The notes below the pieces were generated by a model. It did no database searches and was not told where the DNA came from. It worked only from the letters and a program-made list of their open reading frames with translations. This document shows positions 25,029 to 32,996 of a stretch of DNA of 50,816 bases, one piece after another. Position numbers and translations under genes: made by a program. The stretch's first letter is position 1; every line of letters begins with the position of its first letter. The stretch covers positions 1 through 50,816 of the forward strand of contig CALZOR010000005.1 in the NCBI GenBank assembly GCA_945827785.1, in the 5' to 3' direction. Source of the stretch: an uncultured Bacteroidales bacterium. GTDB taxonomy: Bacteria > Bacteroidota > Bacteroidia > Bacteroidales > UBA932.

Positions 25029-26459
25029 CTATTTCTTGGTTTCACTTTCAGTTGCCTCAGGAGTCTGGTCTTCTGCAGCAGCTCCTTTCAGATATGAAGG
25101 AAGGCTCATTCCTGCCATATTGAAGAGTTCTTCAAGAGGGGGAACAGACTTCATCATACCGGAAATGAAATTGGATGTGGCAGTCTTTCCTTCTTTGGTA
25201 CCGTTTCCGTCCCATACGGTAACTTTGTCAATCTTGATGCCTTTGACAGCTTCAACCTGAGTCTTTACAAGGTCAGGAAGCTTGTCGGCAATGAGCATGA
25301 GAACGGCCTTCTGAGGATCACCTGCAGCTGCAGATACCAACTGGTTGAATCCGTCTGCCTGTTTTGAGAGGATTTCCAGCATACCGCGGGCCTGTGCATC
25401 CATCTTCGCGTAGATTGCATCAGCCTCACCCTTTGCCAGCCTGCGGATTTTCTCAGCCTCGGCTTCAGCATCGATGATGGCCTTCTCCTTTTCAATCTGC
25501 GCAGGGACCACAACATTGGCCTGCTGGGTTGCCTTTTCCCTTTCAGCACGGGCGATTTCGGCATCCCTTTCAGACTTATAAGCCTCCTCGAGGGCTTTCG
25601 CTGCCTGAACCTTCTCAGCAGCAATCGCAATACGGGCAGATTCCGCCTCTTTTTCGCGCCTTATCGCATCGGATGCAGCGATAGCTATCTTGGAGTTGTT
25701 CTCTCCTTCTACGGCCTTTGCATTGGCATCTGCTGTGCAGATACGGGTATCCCTGAGAGTCTCTGCAATCCTGATATCCTTATCTCTGTCTGCTTCAGCC
25801 TTTCCGATCTCACCAAAGCGGTTCTGCTCAGCGACGCTCTTCTTTGCATCGTTGATAGCCTTTGCTGCTGCTTCCTTACCGAGAGCCTCGATATAGCCGG
25901 ACTCGTCACGGATATCCGTTACGTTCACGTTGATGAGCTTCAGACCGATTTTCTTCAACTCAGCCTCAACGTTCATGCTGACATTTGCCAGGAACTTATC
26001 CCTGTCAGAGTTGATTTCCTCGATGTCCATGGTAGCAATCACCAGACGGAGCTGACCGAAAAGAATATCGGTAGCGATGTTCTGAATGTTTTCTATGCTC
26101 AGGCCAAGAAGCCTTTCAGCTGCGTTGGTCATGTTCTCCGGCTCTGTCGAAATACCCACCGTAAAGCGGCATGGCACGTCAACGCGGATATTCTGCTTAC
26201 TCAGTGCATTCGTCAGGTTGCACTCGATGGAAATAGGTTTCAGATCGAGGAATGAAAAGCTCTGGAAAACAGGCCAGATAAAGGCAGCACCTCCGTGGAC
26301 GCACCTTGCGGATGAGACTCCGCCCGTCTTGTTCTTTCCGGTCTTACCGTATATCACAAGGATTTTGTCAGATGGACAACGTTTGTAGCGTCTTAAAATG
26401 GCCGCAAGAGTTACTACCAGTACGAATACGGCGATTACGATAATGTAAATTGGCTGCAT
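25029..26459 (-). CDS. Flotillin-family SPFH membrane scaffold protein
   Basis: 476 residues. One N-terminal transmembrane segment (about 3-22) is followed by an SPFH/Band 7 domain (about 45-200), then a long heptad-like, Ala/Glu/Lys-rich coiled coil (about 200-360, with repeats such as KAVEGENNSKIAIAASDAIRREKEAESARIAI in outline) and a C-terminal region. Flotillins form cage-like assemblies that organise functional membrane microdomains. It starts 12 nt after the NfeD-like gene, the classical pairing for bacterial flotillins. The ending is rich in Glu and Thr. Confidence 0.92.
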   Translation of the reverse strand: MQPIYIIVIAVFVLVVTLAAILRRYKRCPSDKILVIYGKTGKNKTGGVSSARCVHGGAAFIWPVFQSFSFLDLKPISIECNLTNALSKQNIRVDVPCRFTVGISTEPENMTNAAERLLGLSIENIQNIATDILFGQLRLVIATMDIEEINSDRDKFLANVSMNVEAELKKIGLKLINVNVTDIRDESGYIEALGKEAAAKAINDAKKSVAEQNRFGEIGKAEADRDKDIRIAETLRDTRICTADANAKAVEGENNSKIAIAASDAIRREKEAESARIAIAAEKVQAAKALEEAYKSERDAEIARAEREKATQQANVVVPAQIEKEKAIIDAEAEAEKIRRLAKGEADAIYAKMDAQARGMLEILSKQADGFNQLVSAAAGDPQKAVLMLIADKLPDLVKTQVEAVKGIKIDKVTVWDGNGTKEGKTATSNFISGMMKSVPPLEELFNMAGMSLPSYLKGAAAEDQTPEATESETKK

Positions 26460-26471
26460 GACAATTGATTA

Positions 26472-27065
26472 TTAGATGATTAATGAATTCATTTCCTCGA
26501 CAAGCAGGGTTGAAGGGTCGAGCACTTCAACAACCTTGATTGAAGCGCCTGTCTTCAGCTCGCTTTCCGAATCGGTCAGAGCATCATATTCCCTGACTGA
26601 TTCATTGATCGTTATCTGTACCTTTCCGGCACCTTTTCTTTGTGCCGGGATTGAAAGATAAACCTTGCCGATGCATCCGACTGCACTTTTGTAGACATCA
26701 ATATTGCCGCTCTGCTGCATCTTGCTCAGCCATTTGAACATATACATCACCGCAGCCACAAGCAGGATTCCGACAACAACCGCAATCAGCATAAGGAGAG
26801 CGGTCGAGGCAATCTGTTCCTTAAGTAGGATAGCCGTCCAGCTCATTCCCAGAAGGAAATTTACCAGATTACGGAAGGTATAAAGATTCATGGATGGTTC
26901 GCTTTCGAATGATCCGTCTGCAGAAGTATCCATATCGAAACTGCCGTCATGGTCAATGCCGATGAAAGTGAGCACAGTTTCAAGAATGAAGATAAGCGAG
27001 GTTGCCATCGCAATACCCCATAGAATCTTCATAAAAAGGTCAAGTGAGGTCCACCATTCTGTCAT
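26472..27065 (-). CDS. NfeD-like membrane protein with OB-fold (flotillin partner)
   Basis: 197 residues. Three hydrophobic helices (about 10-32, 66-84 and 85-111) precede a soluble C-terminal beta-barrel (about 125-195) of the NfeD/YuaF OB-fold type, with VGCIGKVYLSIPAQRKGAGKVQI and GASIKVVEVLDPSTLLVEE. It is the first gene of the operon and is adjacent to flotillin, as expected for a partner of microdomain scaffolds. It has no protease domain, so it is the short, non-protease NfeD class. Confidence 0.88.
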   Translation of the reverse strand: MTEWWTSLDLFMKILWGIAMATSLIFILETVLTFIGIDHDGSFDMDTSADGSFESEPSMNLYTFRNLVNFLLGMSWTAILLKEQIASTALLMLIAVVVGILLVAAVMYMFKWLSKMQQSGNIDVYKSAVGCIGKVYLSIPAQRKGAGKVQITINESVREYDALTDSESELKTGASIKVVEVLDPSTLLVEEMNSLII

Positions 27066-27093
27066 AATTGTGTGTTTTTATTTGTTTATAGTG

Positions 27094-27123
27094 CAAAAAT
27101 ATAAATTATTTTACGATAAACAA
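27094..27123 (-). promoter_or_regulatory. Promoter of the NfeD-flotillin-XRE operon
   Basis: TATTTTTG (complement of 27094-27101) with TTG (complement of 27121-27123) exactly 19 nt upstream, 28 nt before the ATG at 27065. Confidence 0.75.
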
Positions 27124-27176
27124 TAAAAATAATAAAAGTTTCGACAAAATTTCATTGAAAAAGGACCTCACTCCTC

Positions 27177-27881
27177 TTATTTGTCTTTTCGGGTACAGTA
27201 GTCGAATTCTACAGATTTCGGGCCGCTGAATGAATTCCACTTGAGAGTAAGCTTCACTGTCTCTCCTTCCGTGTCAGGAAGGCCGGCAAGACTGAATGCG
27301 ACCAAGCCGTTTCCAGTTGTTCCGCAAATGTCTCCGTGGGCATTGTGCCTGAATTCCACCTCGTATGGATTTTCAGGATTGCCTCCTGTGAGAAGATTTA
27401 CTTCATGCTTGATGTTTGGGTTGCCCCAGACTGTAGCGAAATCAAGAGTGATGTAGCCGTCTTCAACAACTGTCATCCAGCTTTTCATAATCTCCACGGG
27501 ATCGTTCCCATAGGTTTTGTCATTGTCTTCGCCCATGTCAGGCTTTGGCTGTTTTGTCAGAAGGCTGTCAATCCAGTTGATCTTAACGGCACCTGCATAT
27601 TTTTCCTTGTCAGCACCTTCAGGAAATTCGGTTGCGGTGTAATTGACAAGGGCTCTGACCTCTTTCTTTCCAAATGGAAGCTTGGAAGTTCCCACCGGCA
27701 GGAGAGCAGTTCTGTCATCCAGCTGGAGGTAGAAATCGTTGTCACTTATAGGTTTTACCGTTACAAGTGCATTCGGGAAGTAGATGTCATGATTGTTATC
27801 TTCATGTTTGTGGCAGGATTGTATCCCGGCAAGTGATATGGCTGCAGCAGCCATAATGATGCAAGTTTTTAATTTTTTCAT
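27177..27881 (-). CDS. NigD-like lipoprotein
   Basis: 234 residues. A signal peptide ends at the lipobox IQSC (cysteine at residue 23). The rest matches the NigD-like family of Bacteroidales: an N-terminal small beta domain (DNDFYLQLDDRTALLPV, REVRALVNYTATE in outline) and a C-terminal beta-sandwich (GYITLDFATVWGNPNIKHEVNLLTGGNPENPYEVEFRHNAHGD in outline). NigD was named from a Bacteroides bacteriocin-related operon, but most members have no proven role. The gene stands alone; no bacteriocin gene is nearby. His/Asp-rich residues just after the lipobox (HKHEDNNHD) could bind metal, which is speculation. Confidence 0.8.
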   Translation of the reverse strand: MKKLKTCIIMAAAAISLAGIQSCHKHEDNNHDIYFPNALVTVKPISDNDFYLQLDDRTALLPVGTSKLPFGKKEVRALVNYTATEFPEGADKEKYAGAVKINWIDSLLTKQPKPDMGEDNDKTYGNDPVEIMKSWMTVVEDGYITLDFATVWGNPNIKHEVNLLTGGNPENPYEVEFRHNAHGDICGTTGNGLVAFSLAGLPDTEGETVKLTLKWNSFSGPKSVEFDYCTRKDK

Positions 27882-27974
27882 TTCTATTCTTAATTATAGA
27901 AGATATTTCTTCTGGTTTCCGGGCAGATAAATACAAAATCCGTACTATCTTGTATCATCATGTATAAAATCCAT

Positions 27975-28979
27975 CTATTTCCATCCCTGGGACTTCAAAG
28001 GCAGTTCAACTCCATCTGGAGTTACAATGGCTGCCCCAACCTCCGGTTTTGCCAGATGTCCAATTATGTCGAAAGTCTGGAAATCGTGTCTGAATTTCTC
28101 GCTCTGCGTGATTGGAATTGTGAAAAGAAGCCTGTAATCTTCCCCTCCGTTAAGTGCGGCACTAAGAGGGTCGATTCCAAGTTCCTTGGCCGTGTCGAAG
28201 GTTTTCCCGGCAAACGGGAGCTTGTCAACATAGATTTTCGCTCCGAATCCGCTGTCTCTCACAAGTCTCTTGACTGCATCTGAAAGACCTCTTGACACGA
28301 GATATCCGAAGGAAGGAATCATTCCAGTGTCTTCCATCTGTCCGATGACTGACGGGCTGATCTGAGGCTTGAGATAGGCTCCTACAAGTTTCTTATATTT
28401 TTCCATGTCGGCCTTGTTGTGGGTTTCTCCGCTTTTCAGGAAGGCCTGCTTTTCCTTTTCAAGTATGCTGAATCCAAGATATGCCGCCCCTATATTGTCT
28501 GAAATGCAGATAAGGTCCATGCTGTGAGCCTTTGGGCGTCGCTTTCCCATCAGAAGAGAGGTTTCTCCAGAGGAAGAAACGCTGATTGCCAGTCCGTTAG
28601 GAGAAGGGTTCAGGTCAAGTGTAACCTGTTTGTAGCCATGCTCAGAGGCAGCAGCTACAATGCCTTCCCACAGTTCCTTGATGTGTTTGAAATCGAGTTT
28701 AGCCGACACACCGAGGCGGACGTCAAGTGTGCGCGGATGTGAGAATTCCGCATACAGCTCCCCTGTTACCGCCGTCACACATTTGTAGCCGAGATGCTTT
28801 AGAGGAAAGTATGTGAGATCGAAATCAATACCTTCGATGAACAGTCTGGAATGTGATCCGATATATGACTTTGAGTCCGTTTCGAACCAGGAACTTTCAA
28901 AGGGATGATATTGTGTTCCTTCGTAGAGTTTTTCAATTGCCCCGATTCTACCGAGGTCAGAAAAAGTTTCCTCTGCCAT
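27975..28979 (-). CDS. ThiL-like protein (AIR synthase/thiamine-phosphate kinase fold), catalytic residues altered
   Basis: 334 residues, normal ThiL length. Similarity to thiamine-monophosphate kinase is clear at EGIDFDLTYFPLKHLGYK, ISDNIGAAYLGF, LNGGEDYRLLFTIP and the tail IIGHLAKPEVG...SQGW. But several ATP/Mg motifs of active ThiL are changed: the early GDDAA site reads ETDSK, the TTD before EGIDFD reads SHS, the NxSD site reads VTGE, and DxSDGL reads LVSRGL. Active ThiL phosphorylates thiamine phosphate to the diphosphate; this protein may not. It follows dnaE by 21 nt and is probably co-transcribed with it. It may be a regulatory or substrate-shifted paralogue. Confidence 0.8.
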   Translation of the reverse strand: MAEETFSDLGRIGAIEKLYEGTQYHPFESSWFETDSKSYIGSHSRLFIEGIDFDLTYFPLKHLGYKCVTAVTGELYAEFSHPRTLDVRLGVSAKLDFKHIKELWEGIVAAASEHGYKQVTLDLNPSPNGLAISVSSSGETSLLMGKRRPKAHSMDLICISDNIGAAYLGFSILEKEKQAFLKSGETHNKADMEKYKKLVGAYLKPQISPSVIGQMEDTGMIPSFGYLVSRGLSDAVKRLVRDSGFGAKIYVDKLPFAGKTFDTAKELGIDPLSAALNGGEDYRLLFTIPITQSEKFRHDFQTFDIIGHLAKPEVGAAIVTPDGVELPLKSQGWK

Positions 28980-29000
28980 AATTATTTAATATTTAAACAG

Positions 29001-32000
29001 TTACTTTTTAATTACACTATATTGAATTTTCATCCTTTCAAGTTCCTCAATGAAAGGAGCAGTCACGGCAACCTGGAATTTCCGCGACAGAAACTCTATC
29101 TTCCATTTTTTCTCAGGCTCGTAAAGATACATTGTCAATGGAACATTTCCCTTATTGCTTTTTATCATCTTGACAAGATTCTTTCTGAATTCGTCATTGA
29201 GCATAGGTGTGGATATGCTTATCGAAAATCCCTTTACAAAAGATTCGGTGACATTGCCAAGCAGCATGACGTTCTTTACCTTGAATCCGTAAGGGATGAC
29301 CTTCTTCTGGTCCCTCTCTTCCTGTTTCACGAAATATTTCTCCCCGATTTCCCCCTCTATGAAAATAGCACTGTGAAGGTTGAGGTATTTCATGAAATTT
29401 TCATGGTCCTTTCCAAATAGGGCAAGTTCGTAATTTCCGGAAGCATCCTCAATCAAGGTCTTTGACCAAGGCTTTCCTGTTTTTGTTGTAAGTGTCTGTG
29501 TAGCAGTTATAAATCCTGCAATATTAACCTTCTGTCCTGAGCGTTTCTTCTCGCACTCTGCAACAAGCGAATTCACTTCGCTGACAGGACAGGTGGTGAA
29601 ATTCTTCAGTTCAAACTCATATCGGTCAAGAGGATGTGAAGACAGGTACATTCCTACAAGTTCTTTTTCATACATGAGTTTCTCAAGGATGTCCTCTTCC
29701 CCTTCCATTGGCGGGATTTCCGGCCTTTCAGGTTTCATTTCCTCAACTTCTCCGAATAGGGAAGCCGTTTCCCTCATCTGATCCCTTCTGACAAGTTCCC
29801 CATACCTCAATATGGTTTCAAGAAACGGTTCTCCGGATTTGGAAGGAAGGTTGAACTGTTTGCGGCAGATTCCGAAGCTGTCAAAGGCACCGGAGTGCAG
29901 CAGTGACTCGAAAGCCTTTCTGTTAACCGTCCCGGACATCCTTTCCACAAAGTCAAATATGTCCTGGAACAGCCCGTTCTGGTTCCTTTCATTCACGATG
30001 GCCTTGACGATATTGTCGCCGAATCCCTTGATTCCTCCAAGACCGAAACGGACATCCCCGTTTTTGTTCACGCTGAAGAAAGCCTCGGATTCATTTATGT
30101 CCGGATTGAGGACATTGATTTTGTTCTTCTTGCAGTCGGCCATGATCTTTTTGATCTCATCAGCCTTGCCGAGATTGGCTGTGAGATTGGCTGCCTGGAA
30201 TTCCGAAGGATAGTGGCATTTAAGATAGGCCGTCTGATAGCTTACCCAGGCATAGCATGTAGCGTGGGACTTGTTGAAGGCATATTGGGCGAATTTCTCC
30301 CAGTCCTTCCATATTTTGTCAAGAACCTTTTCAGGATGACCGTTTTTCATACCTCCGGTCATGAACTTGTCTTTCAGGGAGTTGAGGACATCGATGAGCT
30401 TCTTTCCCATCGCCTTTCTCAGCTTGTCCGCCTCTCCCTTGGTGAAGCCTGCCAGTTTCTGCGACAAGAGCATGACCTGCTCCTGATAGACCGTCACGCC
30501 GTAAGTGTCCTCAAGATATTCCTGCATTTCAGGAAGGTCATATTCCACTTTCTCGACACCCTGCTTGCGGGCAACGAAGGACGGGATGTAGTCCATAGGG
30601 CCAGGTCTGTAGAGCGCGTTCATCGCAATCAGGTCCTCGAATCTTTCCGGCTGAAGCTTCTGCAGCCAGTTCATCATACCCGGCGACTCGAACTGGAACA
30701 CGCTGACCGTATCTCCACGTCCATAGAGCTCGTACGTGGGTTTATCGTCGATAGGAATGGCCTCTATGTCTATGTCTATTCCATGTCTTTCCTTAATGAG
30801 GTTGAGGCAGGTATGTATGATTGTCAGGGTGTTAAGTCCCAGGAAGTCCATCTTGAGCATGCCGACATCCTCGATGTAATGTCCGTCATATTGCGATGTC
30901 CAGAATTCCTTTTTCTTTCCGTTCTCATCGACGGCCTCCTTGTCTTCCGAAAGGCAGATTGGAATATAGTCCATCAGATTTCCGCGTCCGATGATGGTTG
31001 CACATGCATGGACGCCTACCTGACGGATGCTTCCCTCAAGTTTCTGGGCATAGAACAGTACCTCCTTATTGATTTCAGTACCGTTTTTCAGTTCCTCCTG
31101 AAACTCAGGAACAAGCCTGTAGCAATTCTTCAGGTTGATCTTTGCATCGACCTCCTCCATTCCGACCTGATAGAATTTCTCAACCGACTTCTTCTGTCCG
31201 GGATTGTCGGGGTCATCTACCTCAACCATCCTGCTCACCTGTTTGAATCCCTTTTTGAGCTCATCCAGCTTCGGATTGAAAGGGTATTCCTTCTCTTTCA
31301 TTTCGCTCAGGCGGTCAGGCACCATCTTGGTCAGGCGGTTGGATTCTTCAATGCTCAGATTGCTGATTCTGGCCACATCCTTGATTGCGCTTTTTGCCGC
31401 CATAGTACCGAAGGTTATCACCCTTGACACATGGTTAAGACCATAATGGTCTTCCACATATTTGTGCGCAGCACCAAGATCCTCAAAATCCACATCAATA
31501 TCAGGCATGCTGATACGGTCGGGGTTGAGGAACCTCTCGAACAGGAGCTGGTACTTGATAGGATCAAGATTGGTAATCCACAGACAGTAAGCAACCACTG
31601 AACCGGCTGCGGAACCACGTCCCGGGCCAACCATTGAACCCATTGAACGCGCAGCGGCGATATAGTCCTGGACAATGAGGAAGTAGTCAGGGAAACCCAT
31701 CCTACATATTGTTTTCAGCTCGAAATCGATGCGTTCGCTCTGCTCCGGAGTGAAGGTCTCTCCATAGCGGATATGGGCTCCCCTGTAAGTAAGATGGCAG
31801 AGATATGCCACGGACTTGCAGAATTCCTCCCCCCTGTCATTGCCATCCTTGTCGCAACGGCCCACGTCAATTACTTCCTTGTATTTTTCCAGTTGGTTGT
31901 CAATATCGGCAAGGAAATCCTCCGGAAGATCGAATTTCGGAAGGACATGTCCCCTGTCAATCTTGTAACTGTCTATTTTAGATGCTATTTCGAGGCTGTT

Positions 32001-32816
32001 AGAAATAACTTCAGGATGTTCGGGGAACATCGAAGCCATCTCTTCCTCACTTTTCAGATATTCCTGCTGAGTGTATCTCAACCTGTTTTCATCCGTCAGA
32101 TATGCGTTGGTATTCAGACAGATAAGCCTGTCGTGGGCAGGACCATCCTCCTTGAGGATGAAATGCACGTCATTGGTTGCAACAACCTTGACCCCCATTT
32201 CTTCGGCCAGCTCAAATATGCCTTTGTTGGCAATCATCTGGTTTTCATAGACATCCTGCGAGAGCCCTGGAACTTCTGTCTTGTGACACTGGACTTCCAG
32301 GTAATAGTCTTCGCCGAAAAGGTCCTTGTGCCATTTAATTGCCCGTCTTGCAGCGTCCATGTCCCCGCTTATGATTTCTCGCGGAATTTCGCCGGCAATG
32401 CAGGCTGAAAGGCAGATAAGGTTTTCATGGTATTTTTCTATCACCTCGTGGCTGACTCTCGGCTTATCGTAGTATTTACCTTCGATATGGCCGATTGAGA
32501 CAATCTTCATGAGATTCTTGTAGCCTTCATAATTCTTTGCAAGAAGGATGAGATGGTAGTATTTTCTGTGATTGTTGTCCTTGAGTTTGTGGTCATAGTG
32601 CCTTGTCACATACACCTCACATCCGAGGATAGGCTTCACATTCGGATGCTTGCCTGCGAATTTCATGAATTCCTTGATACCGTACATGTTTCCATGGTCG
32701 GTGATGGCCAGGGCCGGCATACCAAGTTCATCAGCCCTGTCAAAGAGTTTGGAAATTGATGAGAATCCGTCTAGAATTGAATATTGTGTATGTACGTGCA
32801 GGTGGACAAATGACAT
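29001..32816 (-). CDS. dnaE: DNA polymerase III alpha subunit
   Basis: 1271 residues, the replicative polymerase. An N-terminal PHP domain has HLHVHTQYSILDG and ITDHGNMYG with its metal-type histidines kept. The polymerase core has GPGRGSAAGSVVAY and the catalytic aspartates in PDIDVDFED near residue 440. Helix-hairpin-helix and OB-fold regions occupy the C-terminal third, with a beta-clamp/tau interaction region expected there. A -7 element TACCTTTG (32838-32845) with TTG 20 nt upstream drives it. A perfect DnaA box lies just upstream of that TTG. The ThiL-like gene follows 21 nt downstream. Confidence 0.98.
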   Translation of the reverse strand: MSFVHLHVHTQYSILDGFSSISKLFDRADELGMPALAITDHGNMYGIKEFMKFAGKHPNVKPILGCEVYVTRHYDHKLKDNNHRKYYHLILLAKNYEGYKNLMKIVSIGHIEGKYYDKPRVSHEVIEKYHENLICLSACIAGEIPREIISGDMDAARRAIKWHKDLFGEDYYLEVQCHKTEVPGLSQDVYENQMIANKGIFELAEEMGVKVVATNDVHFILKEDGPAHDRLICLNTNAYLTDENRLRYTQQEYLKSEEEMASMFPEHPEVISNSLEIASKIDSYKIDRGHVLPKFDLPEDFLADIDNQLEKYKEVIDVGRCDKDGNDRGEEFCKSVAYLCHLTYRGAHIRYGETFTPEQSERIDFELKTICRMGFPDYFLIVQDYIAAARSMGSMVGPGRGSAAGSVVAYCLWITNLDPIKYQLLFERFLNPDRISMPDIDVDFEDLGAAHKYVEDHYGLNHVSRVITFGTMAAKSAIKDVARISNLSIEESNRLTKMVPDRLSEMKEKEYPFNPKLDELKKGFKQVSRMVEVDDPDNPGQKKSVEKFYQVGMEEVDAKINLKNCYRLVPEFQEELKNGTEINKEVLFYAQKLEGSIRQVGVHACATIIGRGNLMDYIPICLSEDKEAVDENGKKKEFWTSQYDGHYIEDVGMLKMDFLGLNTLTIIHTCLNLIKERHGIDIDIEAIPIDDKPTYELYGRGDTVSVFQFESPGMMNWLQKLQPERFEDLIAMNALYRPGPMDYIPSFVARKQGVEKVEYDLPEMQEYLEDTYGVTVYQEQVMLLSQKLAGFTKGEADKLRKAMGKKLIDVLNSLKDKFMTGGMKNGHPEKVLDKIWKDWEKFAQYAFNKSHATCYAWVSYQTAYLKCHYPSEFQAANLTANLGKADEIKKIMADCKKNKINVLNPDINESEAFFSVNKNGDVRFGLGGIKGFGDNIVKAIVNERNQNGLFQDIFDFVERMSGTVNRKAFESLLHSGAFDSFGICRKQFNLPSKSGEPFLETILRYGELVRRDQMRETASLFGEVEEMKPERPEIPPMEGEEDILEKLMYEKELVGMYLSSHPLDRYEFELKNFTTCPVSEVNSLVAECEKKRSGQKVNIAGFITATQTLTTKTGKPWSKTLIEDASGNYELALFGKDHENFMKYLNLHSAIFIEGEIGEKYFVKQEERDQKKVIPYGFKVKNVMLLGNVTESFVKGFSISISTPMLNDEFRKNLVKMIKSNKGNVPLTMYLYEPEKKWKIEFLSRKFQVAVTAPFIEELERMKIQYSVIKK

Positions 32817-32837
32817 ATTACGAAATTTTAAGGCTCA

Positions 32838-32868
32838 CAAAGGTATGAAAAAGGAATGTATCGGGCAA
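32838..32868 (-). promoter_or_regulatory. Promoter of dnaE
   Basis: TACCTTTG (complement of 32838-32845), a 20-nt spacer and TTG (complement of 32866-32868). The ATG is 22 nt downstream. Confidence 0.65.
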
Positions 32869-32874
32869 CTTGAT

Positions 32875-32883
32875 TTATCCACA
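32875..32883 (+). promoter_or_regulatory. DnaA box upstream of dnaE
   Basis: TTATCCACA, a perfect match to the strong bacterial DnaA box, 6 nt upstream of the -33 TTG of the dnaE promoter. DnaA or DnaA-ATP could therefore regulate dnaE; this is inference from position. Confidence 0.55.
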
Positions 32884-32937
32884 GTGCACACAAAACGGTA
32901 CGGGGGTTAAGATGTGCAGTTTTTCGAGAAAAACAGT

Positions 32938-32979
32938 AGAGGGGGTGAATGAACACTTACGCATTCTTTCACCCCCTCT
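32938..32979 (-). terminator. Terminator after secDF
   Basis: A perfect 12-bp stem (AGAGGGGGTGAA, 32938-32949, with 32968-32979) around an 18-nt loop, 18 nt beyond the secDF stop and followed on the minus strand by CTGTTTTTC. Confidence 0.75.
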
Positions 32980-32996
32980 TATTGGTTTAGGAATCG

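Noticed and set aside
30213..31427. 404-codon open frame antisense to dnaE
   Set aside because: It lies wholly inside a certain gene, has no family signature, and similar long antisense frames occur opposite clpB and others because of codon bias.
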